Shown here piece by piece: positions 12,033-21,800 of a DNA stretch of 64,000 bases. Position numbers and translations under genes: made by a program. Source of the stretch: Cyanophora paradoxa (taxonomy: Eukaryota > Glaucocystophyceae > Cyanophorales > Cyanophoraceae). The stretch lies in NCBI GenBank assembly GCA_004431415.1, contig QPMI01000151.1, positions 1 to 64,000 of the forward strand, in the 5' to 3' direction. How positions within the stretch are numbered: the first letter of the stretch is position 1; every line of letters begins with the position of its first letter. Under the pieces are notes generated by a model. The model was given only the letters and a program-made list of their open reading frames with translations, was not told where the DNA came from and did not search any database.

Positions 12033-15000
12033 TTGCGGAGACTGAATTCGGGACTTGGCCGGAGTCCGAATTCCGTCCACACGAGAATGTCGAGACCTAC
12101 CCCAAGGGGTGTTACAGCTCCTGGACACCTCAACAACAACTGACATTCCCGATCTCTTCCGTAGCCGCGCAAATCTATGAGAACTTCAAGCCTGTTGTCG
12201 TACCCCGACGCTCGCAACCACGGCGCTACATCTCCCGAGCCCGACGCCTCTACCCGGAGGTCTACCACCGACGACCGCCCGAACCCAACTGCAAGGAGGG
12301 CGAGGCGGCGCATGTTGGCTCCGTCGATGCTGCTGCCGACATCCCGCTATCCCACGAGGCCAGCGAGCGTCTCATGTCGTACGTCGCACGTGTCGTCACC
12401 CCTTACACTGCTCGAACCGGCGATCACTTCAACGACAAGGAGCTCATGGAGCTGGCCAGTTTCTTCGAGCCTCACTTCGCCCGCTTCGACTCCGAGCCGA
12501 TGCTGGTTGGCCCCGCAGTCGGCCCCACGGTGCCCATCGCGTCCGTCAATGCCGACGCTCGAATGGAGCCCCCGTCGAGTGACACTGCGCCTCCTACAAA
12601 GCCATCGCCCGAGACCATCAAGGCGATGGTGGACGCCCTGTTGAAACCATCGGAGTCGAACCCCGACGCCCTTCCCGAGGATCGCACTCAACTCCAGAAC
12701 CTTCTCACGCAACGCCAGCACTGCTTCGCCCAGAACATCAATCCACGCGAGCTCCTGAAGTACAAGCACAGCATCCGACTTCTGCCCGGCGTCCCCGCCA
12801 AGCACCTCCCGCTGTACACCGTCCCTCGCCGGCTCTCTCCGCCTGCGGAGAAGGCTGCGAAGGCGGAAATCGAGAAGCTGCTACGCGACGGTCTCATCGA
12901 GCCTTCGCAAGCTGGTTTCGGCAGCCCCGTGGTGCTGGCACCGAAGAAGGATGGCACGATGCGATTCTGCGTCGACTACAGGAAGCTCAATTCCCTCACG
13001 GAACGTGATGTCTTCCCGTTGCCACGCATTGAGGACCAATTGGAGCGCCTACAGGGTGCGTCCACGTTCTCGACTGGCGACGCAACGTCGGGTTTCTGGC
13101 AGTTGGAACTCGACGAGGAGTCACGTGACCTGACGACATTCATCGTCCCCTGGGGAATGTACAGGTGGAAAGTGACCCCTTTTGGTATCACGAACGGCCC
13201 AGCGGCGTTCTGTCGAGCCGTGACGTCAATTTTGGGCAACCTTTTGTCCACCTGCGTCGTGGCGTACGTCGATGACCTCACGGTCCACTCGCCGAACGTC
13301 AAACAACACCTTCTCGACCTGGAGGCCTTCTTCGCTGCGATCGACCGCGGTAACCTCAAACTCAAGCCCAGCAAATGTCGTTTCATGGTGCGGGAAGTCG
13401 AGCTGCTCGGATTCCGTGTCAGCAGCGACGGCATTCGCATGGACCCCAAGAAGGTTGAGATCATCTCCAAGATCACGGCGAACGAACTCCAGACTGTCGA
13501 GCAACTCCGCAGTTTCCTCGGCCTCACGGGCTTCTACCGGCGCTTCGTACAGAGTTACGCGCGACGGGAACTTTCCCTGCGAGACCTCCTCACGGACGCA
13601 CTACGAGCCGACCGGCTCAACTTGGTGTGGAATGACGAGGCTCTCGCTGCGTTGGACGACCTCAAGAAGGCGATGTGCGAGGACATTGTGCTGATGCTGC
13701 CCGACTTCACGAAGCCGTTCATCATTTACACGGACTGGAGCAAACGGGCCATGGGAGCGGTGCTCATGCAGGAGGACAAGGACGGCCGCGAGCGCCCGAT
13801 CGCATTCATCAGTCGTACTCTGACAAACATGGAGCGCAAGTACCAATCACCAACGGAGGGCGAATGCATTGCGGTACTCTGGGCGGTTAAGGTCTGGCAC
13901 CACTACTTCGTCTGCGGCCACCCGTTCACGATCCGCACGGATCATTCGGCGTTGCAATGGTTGAAGACACAGGAGCTGGCGAACAACAAGACGCTTGGGC
14001 GCGCGGCCATCGCCCTCAACCACTACAACTACACTATCGAGTACCGCAACGGGCGGTCGAACGTCGTTGCGGACTGCTGCTCTCGCCTTGCGGAGACACA
14101 CGCAGTGTACAAGCCTGGCGGCGCTGACGGCACTGACATCACGACTTCGATACCAGACGGCGCTCACGGGTTCGGTGTGCCCGATGCGGGAGACTACGAC
14201 GATCCACGCGAACTCTACCGCGTCGCCATCCACCGCACCTCCTCGGCCCTGCAACATACTCTGGACGGGCCGGCGTGGATCCCTACTGGGGATAGACGCC
14301 GCGCCACCACGCGACCCGAGCACCTTGCCCCGGCGCCACCGCGCCGAGACCGCGACGACCCTCAGACTTCACGGCGACGTCCAAGGTCGTTGACGCCCGA
14401 CACTCAGCGAGTGCGTGACATCGTCGAGAACGGCGGCCTGGAAGACGTGGAGTCCCAGATCACGCTGGAACGGCTCCACGAGAACGGCGCCCTCTCTGCC
14501 CCCGACGTCGTACCCATGGAAGTTGACACGCCTGCACCGGCCGCAGCGGCAGACGAGGCGGGCGCGACGGCCCCTCCTGCACGGCGACGCCGCGGGGTGA
14601 CGAACCTCGAGCATACACTCGACGGCGCGGCCTGGCTACCGGCCGAGGGTCGCCGCCGCCGACTTCAAGTTCGAGGACAGGAGAGCTCCGCTGACGGGCT
14701 TCAAGCTCGAGGACGGGAGAGCTCGGCCCGGAGGCCTCGGTCTCAGTCACCGGAAGGAGGGGGAGGGGGTACAGACGAGGAGAGCGAGCCGTCAAGACGG
14801 AGCACGGCTTGGAGTGTCCCGCGCCAATACCAGCGACGGCTTGAAAAGGACTACGCTGACCGCCTCGCCAGTGATCGCGACAGACGTTCGCGTGCGGCCC
14901 GAGATCTGCACGAAGCCTCGCGGGAGAGGACGGCGACGACGCTCGAACGGCGACGCCAACTGGCAGAGATGGGCCGTACCCCGTCTGAGATCGACGCGCT

Positions 15001-15781
15001 CGTACCCCTGCCCTCTGTTCGGAACCGAACCCCGGAGGAGCGGCGCAGACGGCGACAATCCCGCAAGGCGCTGAACGCCAAGGCATGCCCCGTACCGCGG
15101 GTGAAGCCTCCCAAGGGCAAGAATTCACGGCAGTCTCGATATGCCATTGCGCCCCCGTCGCATCTCGACGTTGCTGACGAGGAAGAGTACATGCACTTCC
15201 TGCAGCAAGAACGTGACCTCGGTCGTCCGCGACCTGATCCCACTTCTAGCAGCGCTATCGCCCCGCTGGACGAAGGTGAAGGCGCCCAGAATGAGCCGAC
15301 ACACGTTCGCTTGCCGCGTGGCACCGTTGTCATGGACACCTGGAGCGAGGGCCCCCGCCCCCTCGTTGACGTTCCTCCGCCACCGACGATCCGTGAACTT
15401 GTTTCCGATGGGACCGCGGTCATCATGGCTCAGGCTCGTGACCCTCTTTGCCAGATGGTGTTCGCACTTCTTCGCGAGAAGGAGAACCTGGCGCGCTGTC
15501 ACTCCCACTACACTGCTGGTGAACGTGACCCGGAGGTGCTTGGGAGCTGCATTCTCTGCAAGTCTGCACGCGATCGCTTCGCTCGTGAAGCTACTCAGTA
15601 CACGATCGATGAGCAAGATACCGTACTGCGGTTGCCCTTGCTCCCCACTATGCGGCCTCAGATCGTTGTACCCCAGAGTGGCGGGAGAAGATTGTTCACG
15701 CTTACCACGATGACTGGGCTCACCGTGGTGCCCCCATTGTTGCTCGGCGCATCGCCTCACGGTTTTGGTGGCCGGGCATGA
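11696..15781 (+). CDS. pol: Pol: reverse transcriptase and RNase H, with a long C-terminal spacer
   Basis: The open -1 frame encodes the pre-RT linker, a reverse transcriptase (about 12,800-13,480) with the YVDD active site at 13,265-13,276, and a Ty3-type RNase H (about 13,700-14,080) with the expected Asp, Glu and Asp positions in TDWSKRAMG, EGECIAVLWAV and RTDHSALQWL. Together these copy the element RNA into DNA and remove the template. After RNase H the frame continues for about 500 codons of charged, Arg-rich, apparently disordered sequence before the integrase; most Gypsy elements have only a short tether. A degenerate unit beginning with LxHTLDGxAW occurs twice in the spacer. The frame ends at 15,779-15,781, but the integrase zinc-binding region already lies in another frame from about 15,675. 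Confidence 0.95.
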   Translation, partial: LLGWRTIPRPFSAAGQHDGGVLVRLAKDITVRPGESLVRCYMPQTTSNTTLGAPEVLLTPPPLLLDDDGFDGADEVEFLVPYQIHRNPAHGTFFVQICNPHRRPVRLRAGTVIAETEFGTWPESEFRPHENVETYPKGCYSSWTPQQQLTFPISSVAAQIYENFKPVVVPRRSQPRRYISRARRLYPEVYHRRPPEPNCKEGEAAHVGSVDAAADIPLSHEASERLMSYVARVVTPYTARTGDHFNDKELMELASFFEPHFARFDSEPMLVGPAVGPTVPIASVNADARMEPPSSDTAPPTKPSPETIKAMVDALLKPSESNPDALPEDRTQLQNLLTQRQHCFAQNINPRELLKYKHSIRLLPGVPAKHLPLYTVPRRLSPPAEKAAKAEIEKLLRDGLIEPSQAGFGSPVVLAPKKDGTMRFCVDYRKLNSLTERDVFPLPRIEDQLERLQGASTFSTGDATSGFWQLELDEESRDLTTFIVPWGMYRWKVTPFGITNGPAAFCRAVTSILGNLLSTCVVAYVDDLTVHSPNVKQHLLDLEAFFAAIDRGNLKLKPSKCRFMVREVELLGFRVSSDGIRMDPKKVEIISKITANELQTVEQLRSFLGLTGFYRRFVQSYARRELSLRDLLTDALRADRLNLVWNDEALAALDDLKKAMCEDIVLMLPDFTKPFIIYTDWSKRAMGAVLMQEDKDGRERPIAFISRTLTNMERKYQSPTEGECIAVLWAVKVWHHYFVCGHPFTIRTDHSALQWLKTQELANNKTLGRAAIALNHYNYTIEYRNGRSNVVADCCSRLAETHAVYKPGGADGTDITTSIPDGAHGFGVPDAGDYDDPRELYRVAIHRTSSALQHTLDGPAWIPTGDRRRATTRPEHLAPAPPRRDRDDPQTSRRRPRSLTPDTQRVRDIVENGGLEDVESQITLERLHENGALSAPDVVPMEVDTPAPAAAADEAGATAPPARRRRGVTNLEHTLDGAAWLPAEGRRRRLQVRGQESSADGLQARGRESSARRPRSQSPEGGGGGTDEESEPSRRSTAWSVPRQYQRRLEKDYADRLASDRDRRSRAARDLHEASRERTATTLERRRQLAEMGRTPSEIDALVPLPSVRNRTPEERRRRRQSRKALNAKACPVPRVKPPKGKNSRQSRYAIAPPSHLDVADEEEYMHFLQQERDLGRPRPDPTSSSAIAPLDEGEGAQNEPTHVRLPRGTVVMDTWSEGPRPLVDVPPPPTIRELVSDGTAVIMAQARDPLCQMVFALLREKENLARCHSHYTAGERDPEVLGSCILCKSARDRFAREATQYTIDEQDTVLRLPLLPTMRPQIVVPQSGGRRLFTLTTMTGLTVVPPLLLGASPHGFGGRA
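11723..11729 (+). other. CCCTTTT: -1 frameshift heptamer or one-base deletion at the protease/RT junction
   Basis: The protease frame reads C CCT TTT here, which is exactly the X XXY YYZ phase of a canonical -1 slippery heptamer. The -1 frame opens after a stop at 11,693-11,695 and continues through RT. Programmed -1 shifting is well known in retroelements, so this could be functional. However, at least nine other frame breaks in this element are also -1 at short runs without a canonical heptamer, so a lost base is equally likely. I did not find an obvious downstream pseudoknot by eye. Confidence 0.5.
14250..14660 (+). repeat. Internal duplicated protein motif in the RNase H-integrase spacer
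   Basis: The spacer encodes LQHTLDGPAWIP at about 14,250-14,285 and LEHTLDGAAWLP at about 14,608-14,643, each followed by an Arg-rich block. The two copies are about 360 bases apart. They are the only conserved-looking islands in an otherwise disordered stretch, so they may be short docking motifs. Confidence 0.6.
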
Positions 15782-16929
15782 CGACTGCTGTCCATCGCTA
15801 CGTGAAGACGTGCCGACACTGTCAGTTTGCCAAGGCTCACAAGAAGCCGAAGTCACAATTCACTGTGATCGAGTCTGAGCATCCTGGCGACTTGCGTCAA
15901 GCCGATCACTTCCCTATGGCGCCCTCTGAGAACGGTCGACTTCACCGTTTCACACTTGTGCACATTGACGTCGACGCTTTTACCAAGTACCCTGAGATTT
16001 TGATGCTGACGGAGGCTGATGGTCGTGCCTGTGAGTGGGCTGCACAAACTGTGTACGCGAATCACGGCCCTTGCAAGCGGTATCTCACGGATAACGCCAA
16101 GGTCTTCACGCCTACTAGTCTCTGGGGCAAATTCTGGACTCGCCAGGGTACTCGGTTGATTTACGCTCCCACGTCCCACCAGTCCACGAACGGCGGTGCT
16201 GAGCGGCTTGGTGGCATTTACAAGCGCTTGGTGTATGCTCTTTGCGATGAGAACGGGGAGGACAATTCCCATTGGCCTTTCTATCATTATCGCGTGCTCT
16301 TCGCTCTCCGGACCACGATTCACGCTGCCACTGGTTTTTCACCCGCCGCTCTGCACTTTGGACGAGAATTGATGTTGCCTGGCGATCTTCGTCTCGACCT
16401 CACCCTGCGCGAACCTCACGAAGATCCCGTTTCTCTCTACGATTACGCTTTGTCGGTCGCTCGAGCCGCCCGCGACCAAATCTCTGCCGTCCGAGAACAC
16501 CGCAAACTTTACAACAAGAAGTTGCTTCGCTATGGCACTGGCCGTGAGCCGCATCGTGTTTTCAAGCCTGGTGACAAAGTGTTGTGCTGGATTATCAGCG
16601 CGAAGACCAGTAACGTCAAGCGCACTGGGCCTCGCAATGGTTGGACTGGCCCTTACACTGTCACTGAGGTTCACTCTCACGGTCTTTTGTACACTGTCCG
16701 AGGCGATGACACTTCACTGGTGTATCGCTCGCGCGAGGTTCTCATGCACGTTGATCTCATGATCGCTTTTCACGAGCGTCCTGCCAATGTTCTCGCTCCC
16801 CGCAAAGCCGGTCGCCCTCGCAAGGCCCCCGTGCCTGTGCCGCCCGATCATGAGGTCCCCGTGCCTCCGCCACCTGCCGTTGATCCCGATTCACTTTCCG
16901 ATGATGACACGACGGATGACGAGTCTTGA
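15613..16929 (+). CDS. Integrase with zinc-binding, catalytic and C-terminal domains
   Basis: The frame opens after a stop at 15,610-15,612. From about 15,697 it encodes the HHCC zinc-binding region ending in CRHCQ, then the catalytic core: Asp in LVHIDVDAF (about 15,967), Asp in YLTDNAK (about 16,090) and Glu in NGGAERLGG (about 16,200). A C-terminal domain with the WTGPY signature typical of Gypsy integrases follows (about 16,640), then an acidic Pro-rich tail. The enzyme inserts the element cDNA into the host genome. It is one frame back from RT-RNase H. The junction lies at CCCC 15,671-15,674, where one extra C would fuse the frames. Third-position T is visibly more frequent here than upstream. 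Confidence 0.93.
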   Translation, partial: ARYRTAVALAPHYAASDRCTPEWREKIVHAYHDDWAHRGAPIVARRIASRFWWPGMTTAVHRYVKTCRHCQFAKAHKKPKSQFTVIESEHPGDLRQADHFPMAPSENGRLHRFTLVHIDVDAFTKYPEILMLTEADGRACEWAAQTVYANHGPCKRYLTDNAKVFTPTSLWGKFWTRQGTRLIYAPTSHQSTNGGAERLGGIYKRLVYALCDENGEDNSHWPFYHYRVLFALRTTIHAATGFSPAALHFGRELMLPGDLRLDLTLREPHEDPVSLYDYALSVARAARDQISAVREHRKLYNKKLLRYGTGREPHRVFKPGDKVLCWIISAKTSNVKRTGPRNGWTGPYTVTEVHSHGLLYTVRGDDTSLVYRSREVLMHVDLMIAFHERPANVLAPRKAGRPRKAPVPVPPDHEVPVPPPPAVDPDSLSDDDTTDDES

Positions 16930-18240
16930 ATCACAGCCCGTACTGCGGTTTACCGGATTCACTTCCGTTGTCGATGACGTGCCCTTCACTGGGATGTGGC
17001 TTGCGAGTTTCGGGAATTCTCTCTTGGCGCTGGGTCAGCGGCTGATCACTGCTGCCTGGTTTGCCCTCAACCAAATGCGCAGCTCTACATCTCTTCTGAT
17101 CCAGCCGCGTGGAAGCGTCTGTGAGGACCTGGAGAGCTGTTGCCGATAGGGTTTCCTAGCCGTTAGTGCTTCGTTTGCACTTCGTTCGCAGTAGTACCGT
17201 GACTTGACCCGCGGCTTCTCGCGATTTCCTGAGTCACTGTACCCCTGTACGAAGATGCGACCCTAGCTACTTTTTCTGACTCTAGCTTGATACTTTCCGG
17301 TAGCCGTGTCCTAGGGTACACAGTAGTCTGTGATTAGCAGCTTTCTCTTGCAACGTGACAGCCTGCTCGCCTGCTGCTGGTACGCTACGGGAAGGTTGCT
17401 AAGGTCTACTGGGACGTATAAAACCTCCTAAAACACTCCTCCCGGACTCGTGGTCGTACCCGTCGCCGGCTTGCCGAGCCTACGGCTCCTTCTACTTCCC
17501 CCCGGCGGTTTGCCGGGCCGGACCCTCCGGCCTTTGTTCTTGATACCGGACTGCCGCCTTTGCCTTCGTCTTCTGCTTCGCTGGTCGCGATCGTATCCCG
17601 CCGGCGCCGGCGTACTTCTTCGTCTTCTAGTTTAGTTCGGTCTGGTTCGGATTCTGATCGTAGTGTTGATGCTAGAGTTAGTTTCAATACTAGCTATAGT
17701 CCTCGTGCTCGACCTGTTGTTCGCCGTCGTTTGCAGTTCGATTGCCCGCCTCGAGCCCGGCCGGCTTTAGTGATTCCTTTGACTGTCCTTTTGCCTGCTC
17801 TTGATCCGCCTGCTCCGCCTCCTGTGTCCTCCTCGACCTCGTGCCGTAGCTCTGCCCTTTCGCATCGTCCTGCTTCGCCTCCGCCTCCATGTCGTCTTGT
17901 TGTTCCTCTTACTTGTCTTCTTCCTGTTATTTATCTTTCTCAATTTTGTCCCCCGCTTCTTAGTGATGTAATTCCTTCTGATATTGATGGTATCTCTAGC
18001 TCTGGCTCTTCTTCGTGTCAGTTATCCTCTGTCCCTAGATCTGCTCGATTTATCGTCTCTTCTCGCTATCGATCTGTCTCGAGCTCTGTGTCTTTCCTTT
18101 TTTATTGTCGATTTTGGCTCTTTGTCTTATCTTTCTTCGTGCTCTTGTCTTAGTTTTTTTGCTTTTTTGTCTTTATGCCCCCTGGGCAGCCCCCGCAGTG
18201 CTGGTGTCTAGAGACTGTGGCCGGTAATTCACCAAAAAAA
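16930..18240 (+). other. 3' untranslated region and putative 3' LTR of the retrotransposon
   Basis: No coding sequence follows the integrase stop. From about 17,440 to 18,180 the plus strand is strongly pyrimidine rich, with long C/T tracts. The stretch closes with a conserved end (about 18,165-18,232) and a run of ten A at 18,233-18,242. The last ~150 bases recur elsewhere in the window. That makes an LTR the best explanation, but without the 5' copy neither the left border nor the TG...CA ends can be confirmed. Confidence 0.5.
18070..18238 (+). repeat. Dispersed repeat A, copy 1 (end of the putative LTR)
   Basis: The reference copy contains a T-rich part, then the core GGGCAGCCCCCGCAGTGCTG and the end word GGCCGGTAATTCACC. 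The core or end word, with flanking T-rich sequence, is found again in three other places in the window. Confidence 0.8.
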
Positions 18241-18863
18241 AAACCGCGGCACTAATTATAACGCCGCCAGCTGGCGCCGCCGCGGCCCGCCGGCCGCCGC
18301 CGCGTTATGCTGGTAAACGGTTGCGATCAAGATTTCGCTTACCAAAAAAAAGATCTCTATATACTATATAGCTGCAATATTTTCCATACATAAATCATTG
18401 AAATCTAACGACTAACCGCAGGACTTGCGCGCAGGCTCGCGGCGGCCACTGCAGCTGCAGTTCCAGTTCCGCAGCGCCCGTCCCCCCGCGCCCCTTGTCC
18501 CCGTGCGCGCGCTCCACGCCCGCACGCCGTCCCCCGATGTGTGCGCTCCCCGCGCCGCGCTCCCTCCGCGGCCCCCCGCGCCCCGGCTCTGATGCCCCCC
18601 GCGGGCCCCACCGGTCCGCCGCGCCCCTTGCCCATCCTCAAGCCCCCCCGCCGCGCTCCTCGCCTTCCCCCCCCGCCCTCGGTGCGCGCCCGGCGACCTT
18701 CAAAATCCAATCCATCAATCGATGCGCTTCCGGCTCTATAGCTAGATCTGCTCGCTTTTGTGGATACCCATGATATTTACCGGCCATGCATGTGGCGAGT
18801 AGTGGTGCTTTTCGAATCTGACCGGGCCGCGGCCGGGCCGGCACCCGCGCCGGGCGATCGCAG
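18241..18863. other. Region between retrotransposon and MYND gene; possible upstream exons
   Basis: The first part is AT-containing with a GC palindromic block at 18,265-18,305. From 18,425 to 18,700 a Pro/Arg-rich GC stretch has AG-preceded starts and GTGCGC donors, so it may hold 5' exons of the MYND gene. I could not establish a frame or start codon. Confidence 0.35.
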
Positions 18864-21800
18864 CTGCCGCACACGCTGAAGCTGGACGACCACTTCGACT
18901 GCGGCGAGCTGCGCCGCCTCGCCGACGCCGGCAGCGCCGTGCGGCCCGGCCCGCCCCTAAATATGATGCTTATGCTTGCATGCGCAGCCATAATACGATG
19001 CTTATAATTATTATGCTTGCAGCTATATATAGTACGATAGGCTCTCTAAATACAAAGCCTGCGCCGCGCGACCCGCCCCGCGAGCCATGCAGATGGCTAG
19101 CGCACATAGGCAGCCCCTTTGGTGCTGCAGCTGGTGCCCAGTGACTGTGGCTAGCGCTGGTGCCGACACGCGGCTCGGCGCACGCGCGCGCAGGTGGCGG
19201 CGCGGCTGCTGGTCTGCCGGCGCCACTGGGACGCCGGGTTCGCCCTCTGGCACGCCGGCCGCATCGCCGAGGCGGTGCGCTGGGTTAATGTTGGGAGCTG
19301 GATCAGAGCTGCAGCAGCTGTGCAGGAGACCTAGGCTTAGGCCTAGGGGCCACCCTCGCTGATTGTGATCGCGATTGCCGGGCCGGCAGGTGCCGCACAT
19401 GGCGTGCGAATTAAAACCTGCGCCGAGCGGCCCGCCCCGCCCCTTAATATGATGCTTATAGTTAAAGCTATGCTATGATAGGCTATGCAGCTGCGCATGC
19501 GCAGGAGATACTCTAAATTAAACCTCGCTGATAGCGATACTGATTGCCGGGCCGGCAGGTGCCGCACATGGCGTACGCGGTGAAGCGCGAGAGCTGCGTG
19601 GCCGTCGTCCCCCAGCCCCTCGAGGGGCGCCTCCTCGTCCGCCCGCGGCCGCCCCCTAAAGTTAATTAGAGAGAAGGAAGTTAAATTAGCGCTCCTACCT
19701 AAGGCTCCTACCTGGTCCGCGAGTATTATTTATGTATCGAGGGCCGCCTCCTCGTCCGCCCGCCCGCCCCCTTTCTTGATATCGATAAATATATCCACTT
19801 GAACGTTATAATTAGCTTCTCCTCGTCGTTATAATACGTTATAATAACTTGAGGGCGCCTCCTGGTCCGCCCGCCCGCCCCTCCCGCCCGCCCGCCCGCC
19901 CCGCCCCCTTAAGCTCTCTTGATATGCGTCCACTTGAACGTTGACTTCCGCCCGCCCCTATCGCCCGCCCGCCCGCCCGCCCCGCCCCTTAAGCTCTCTT
20001 GATATGCGTCCACTTGAACGTTGACTTCCGCCCGCCCCCTATCGCCCGCCCGCCCGCCCGCCCCGCCCCTTAAGCTCTCTTGATATGCATCCACTTGAAC
20101 GTTGACTTCCGCCCGCCCCCGCCCCCCCCCGCCCCCCCCCCTATTCACTCAACCTTCTCGTGATCATGATCGATTCTCGCTTCTGTTGTTCGCGCAGTCG
20201 GAGGTGCGCGGCTTCGCGAGGGAGAACCCGAACGACCCCGACGCCGTCGCTCTCCTCTGCTGCCTCGTGCGCCCCGGCCCCGCCCTCCGGTCTATAATTA
20301 GACGCACAACCTCGTGGTCGGCTGCCTCGTACGCCCCGCTTCGATCTATATTTAGATGCACAATGCATTTTTTCCTTCCGGAAAGCGCCCGCGCCCGTGC
20401 ACGTCGGCAGCCACCTGGTCATCTCGCTCCGATCGGCGCCTCGAGACGGCTCACGGCGCGCGGCCGCGTGCGCAGGACCCGCGGAGCCGGAGCGCGCCGC
20501 TGGTGGCGGCGCAGGCGCGGCGCGCCCTCGCCCTCGCCCCGACGACTGGGCCCTCCACTCGTCCGTCCGGGCCCCGAGCCCCCGCCCCGCCCCGCGGCCC
20601 CGCCCCGCCCCGCCCGCCCCGCCCCGCCCCGCCCCGAGAGAATTTTGAGAGAGGCGCCCGGCGCGGGGCCGCGGTCGCGGCTGACCGCCCGCCCGCCCTC
20701 CGGATCCGCGGCGCGCGCAGGCTGGCGGCGAGCCTGGTGGTCTTCGCTCAGGTCCGTGCCCGCTCGATCGCTCGCGAGCTCTCCAGGGCAGCCGCGTCTC
20801 GCTCTAAATCTCTAGATCTGCTGCCTTCCTCGTATGAAATGATGTTTTACTTAAAGAGACGACGTCATCGAAATCGACGATGCTTTCAATAAGAAGGGGC
20901 CAGCGCCCGCGCCTGACAGCAGGGCCGCGCAGGACTTTGCGGAGGCGGCGCGGCTCCTGCGGCGCGCCCTCGCGCTCCTCGGCGGCCCCGGGCCCCGAGG
21001 CCGACGCCCCCACCGCCCGCCCCTCCTCTTCTTCCTCGGCTCCGCGTGCGCCCCACAAATATTAATGACCACAACTTTATAGCTGCAAATTAGCTGCGTG
21101 TACAATATCCCCCTAGGTCCCAATCAGGCAATACCTTGACCTGTGAGATTATAATAAGCTAGCGAAGAAGAGCTAAGCGGCCTTGAAGAAGAACTAAGCC
21201 CGTGCCCAACTTGAACGAGATACACGAGTTCTAATCACGCGTGTTTCGCGATCGCAGGGAGTCGCGGGTGCCGGGGCGGCGGGCCGAGGGCATCGCCGCC
21301 CTCGAGTCGTACGTCGCCGTCGCCTCCCCGACGACCGGTGCGCCCTTATATTTGATTGTAAGCTAAAGAAAGCTTGAGGGTCATTGACGCTCTAAAGAAA
21401 GCCTCAGTTCGAGAAATCAGAGGGCTAGGGAATTTATAATATATAACGTTAACATGAATTCCTTGGCGCAGGGAGTTTGCGGAGGGGCACTTCCAGCTCG
21501 CGTACCACTGCATGCAGGAGGCGAGATCTAGATGCCGCCTCCGATGCCGCTTCTTCTTCTTATTTCGAGGGTCGGCATCGCTGATCCGCTGTTGAACGTT
21601 GACAGGGGCGCCCCGCGGACGCCGTCCGTTGGTACGAGAAGGGGCTGGTGAGCCCCGCCCTCGACACTGACTTCCTTATATACATAATTTGTTATCCTAT
21701 GCAACCTTCCCTTATGATAACTTATATAATGGAGCTGGTGAGCCCGGGCATGGCCCCCGGGCATAATCCTTGAGCTTTGCGGCTGGCGTATACAATCGCC

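Larger units (their letters stand above)
1..18240 (+). mobile_element. Giant Ty3/Gypsy-type LTR retrotransposon, 5' end outside window
   Basis: The element is identified by its domain order on the plus strand: Gag zinc knuckles (147-236), aspartic protease (about 11,390-11,680), reverse transcriptase with YVDD (13,265-13,276), RNase H (about 13,720-14,080) and a DDE integrase (15,700-16,750). Integrase downstream of RNase H is the Ty3/Gypsy order. The coding part already exceeds 16.9 kb without the 5' end, far more than the 5-6 kb total of a usual Gypsy element. About 11 kb between the zinc knuckles and protease encodes protein of unknown function. The frame changes at many points, nearly always by -1. 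The 3' limit is an inference: the sequence ending near 18,240 recurs as fragments elsewhere, so it is taken as the end of the 3' LTR. The 5' LTR, primer-binding site and target duplication are outside the window or not recognisable. Confidence 0.85.

Noticed and set aside
1-18240. Two separate elements (Gag on the left, Pol on the right)
   Set aside because: No LTR-like, tRNA-primer-like or polypurine boundary is visible between them, and protein-like coding continues on the same strand. The idea is kept open as a finding but not annotated.
19909-20148. Repeated units that could be read as a CRISPR array or a repeat protein
   Set aside because: The ~80-bp units are adjacent with no unique spacers, lie in a eukaryotic intron, and the minus-strand frame is only repeat translation.
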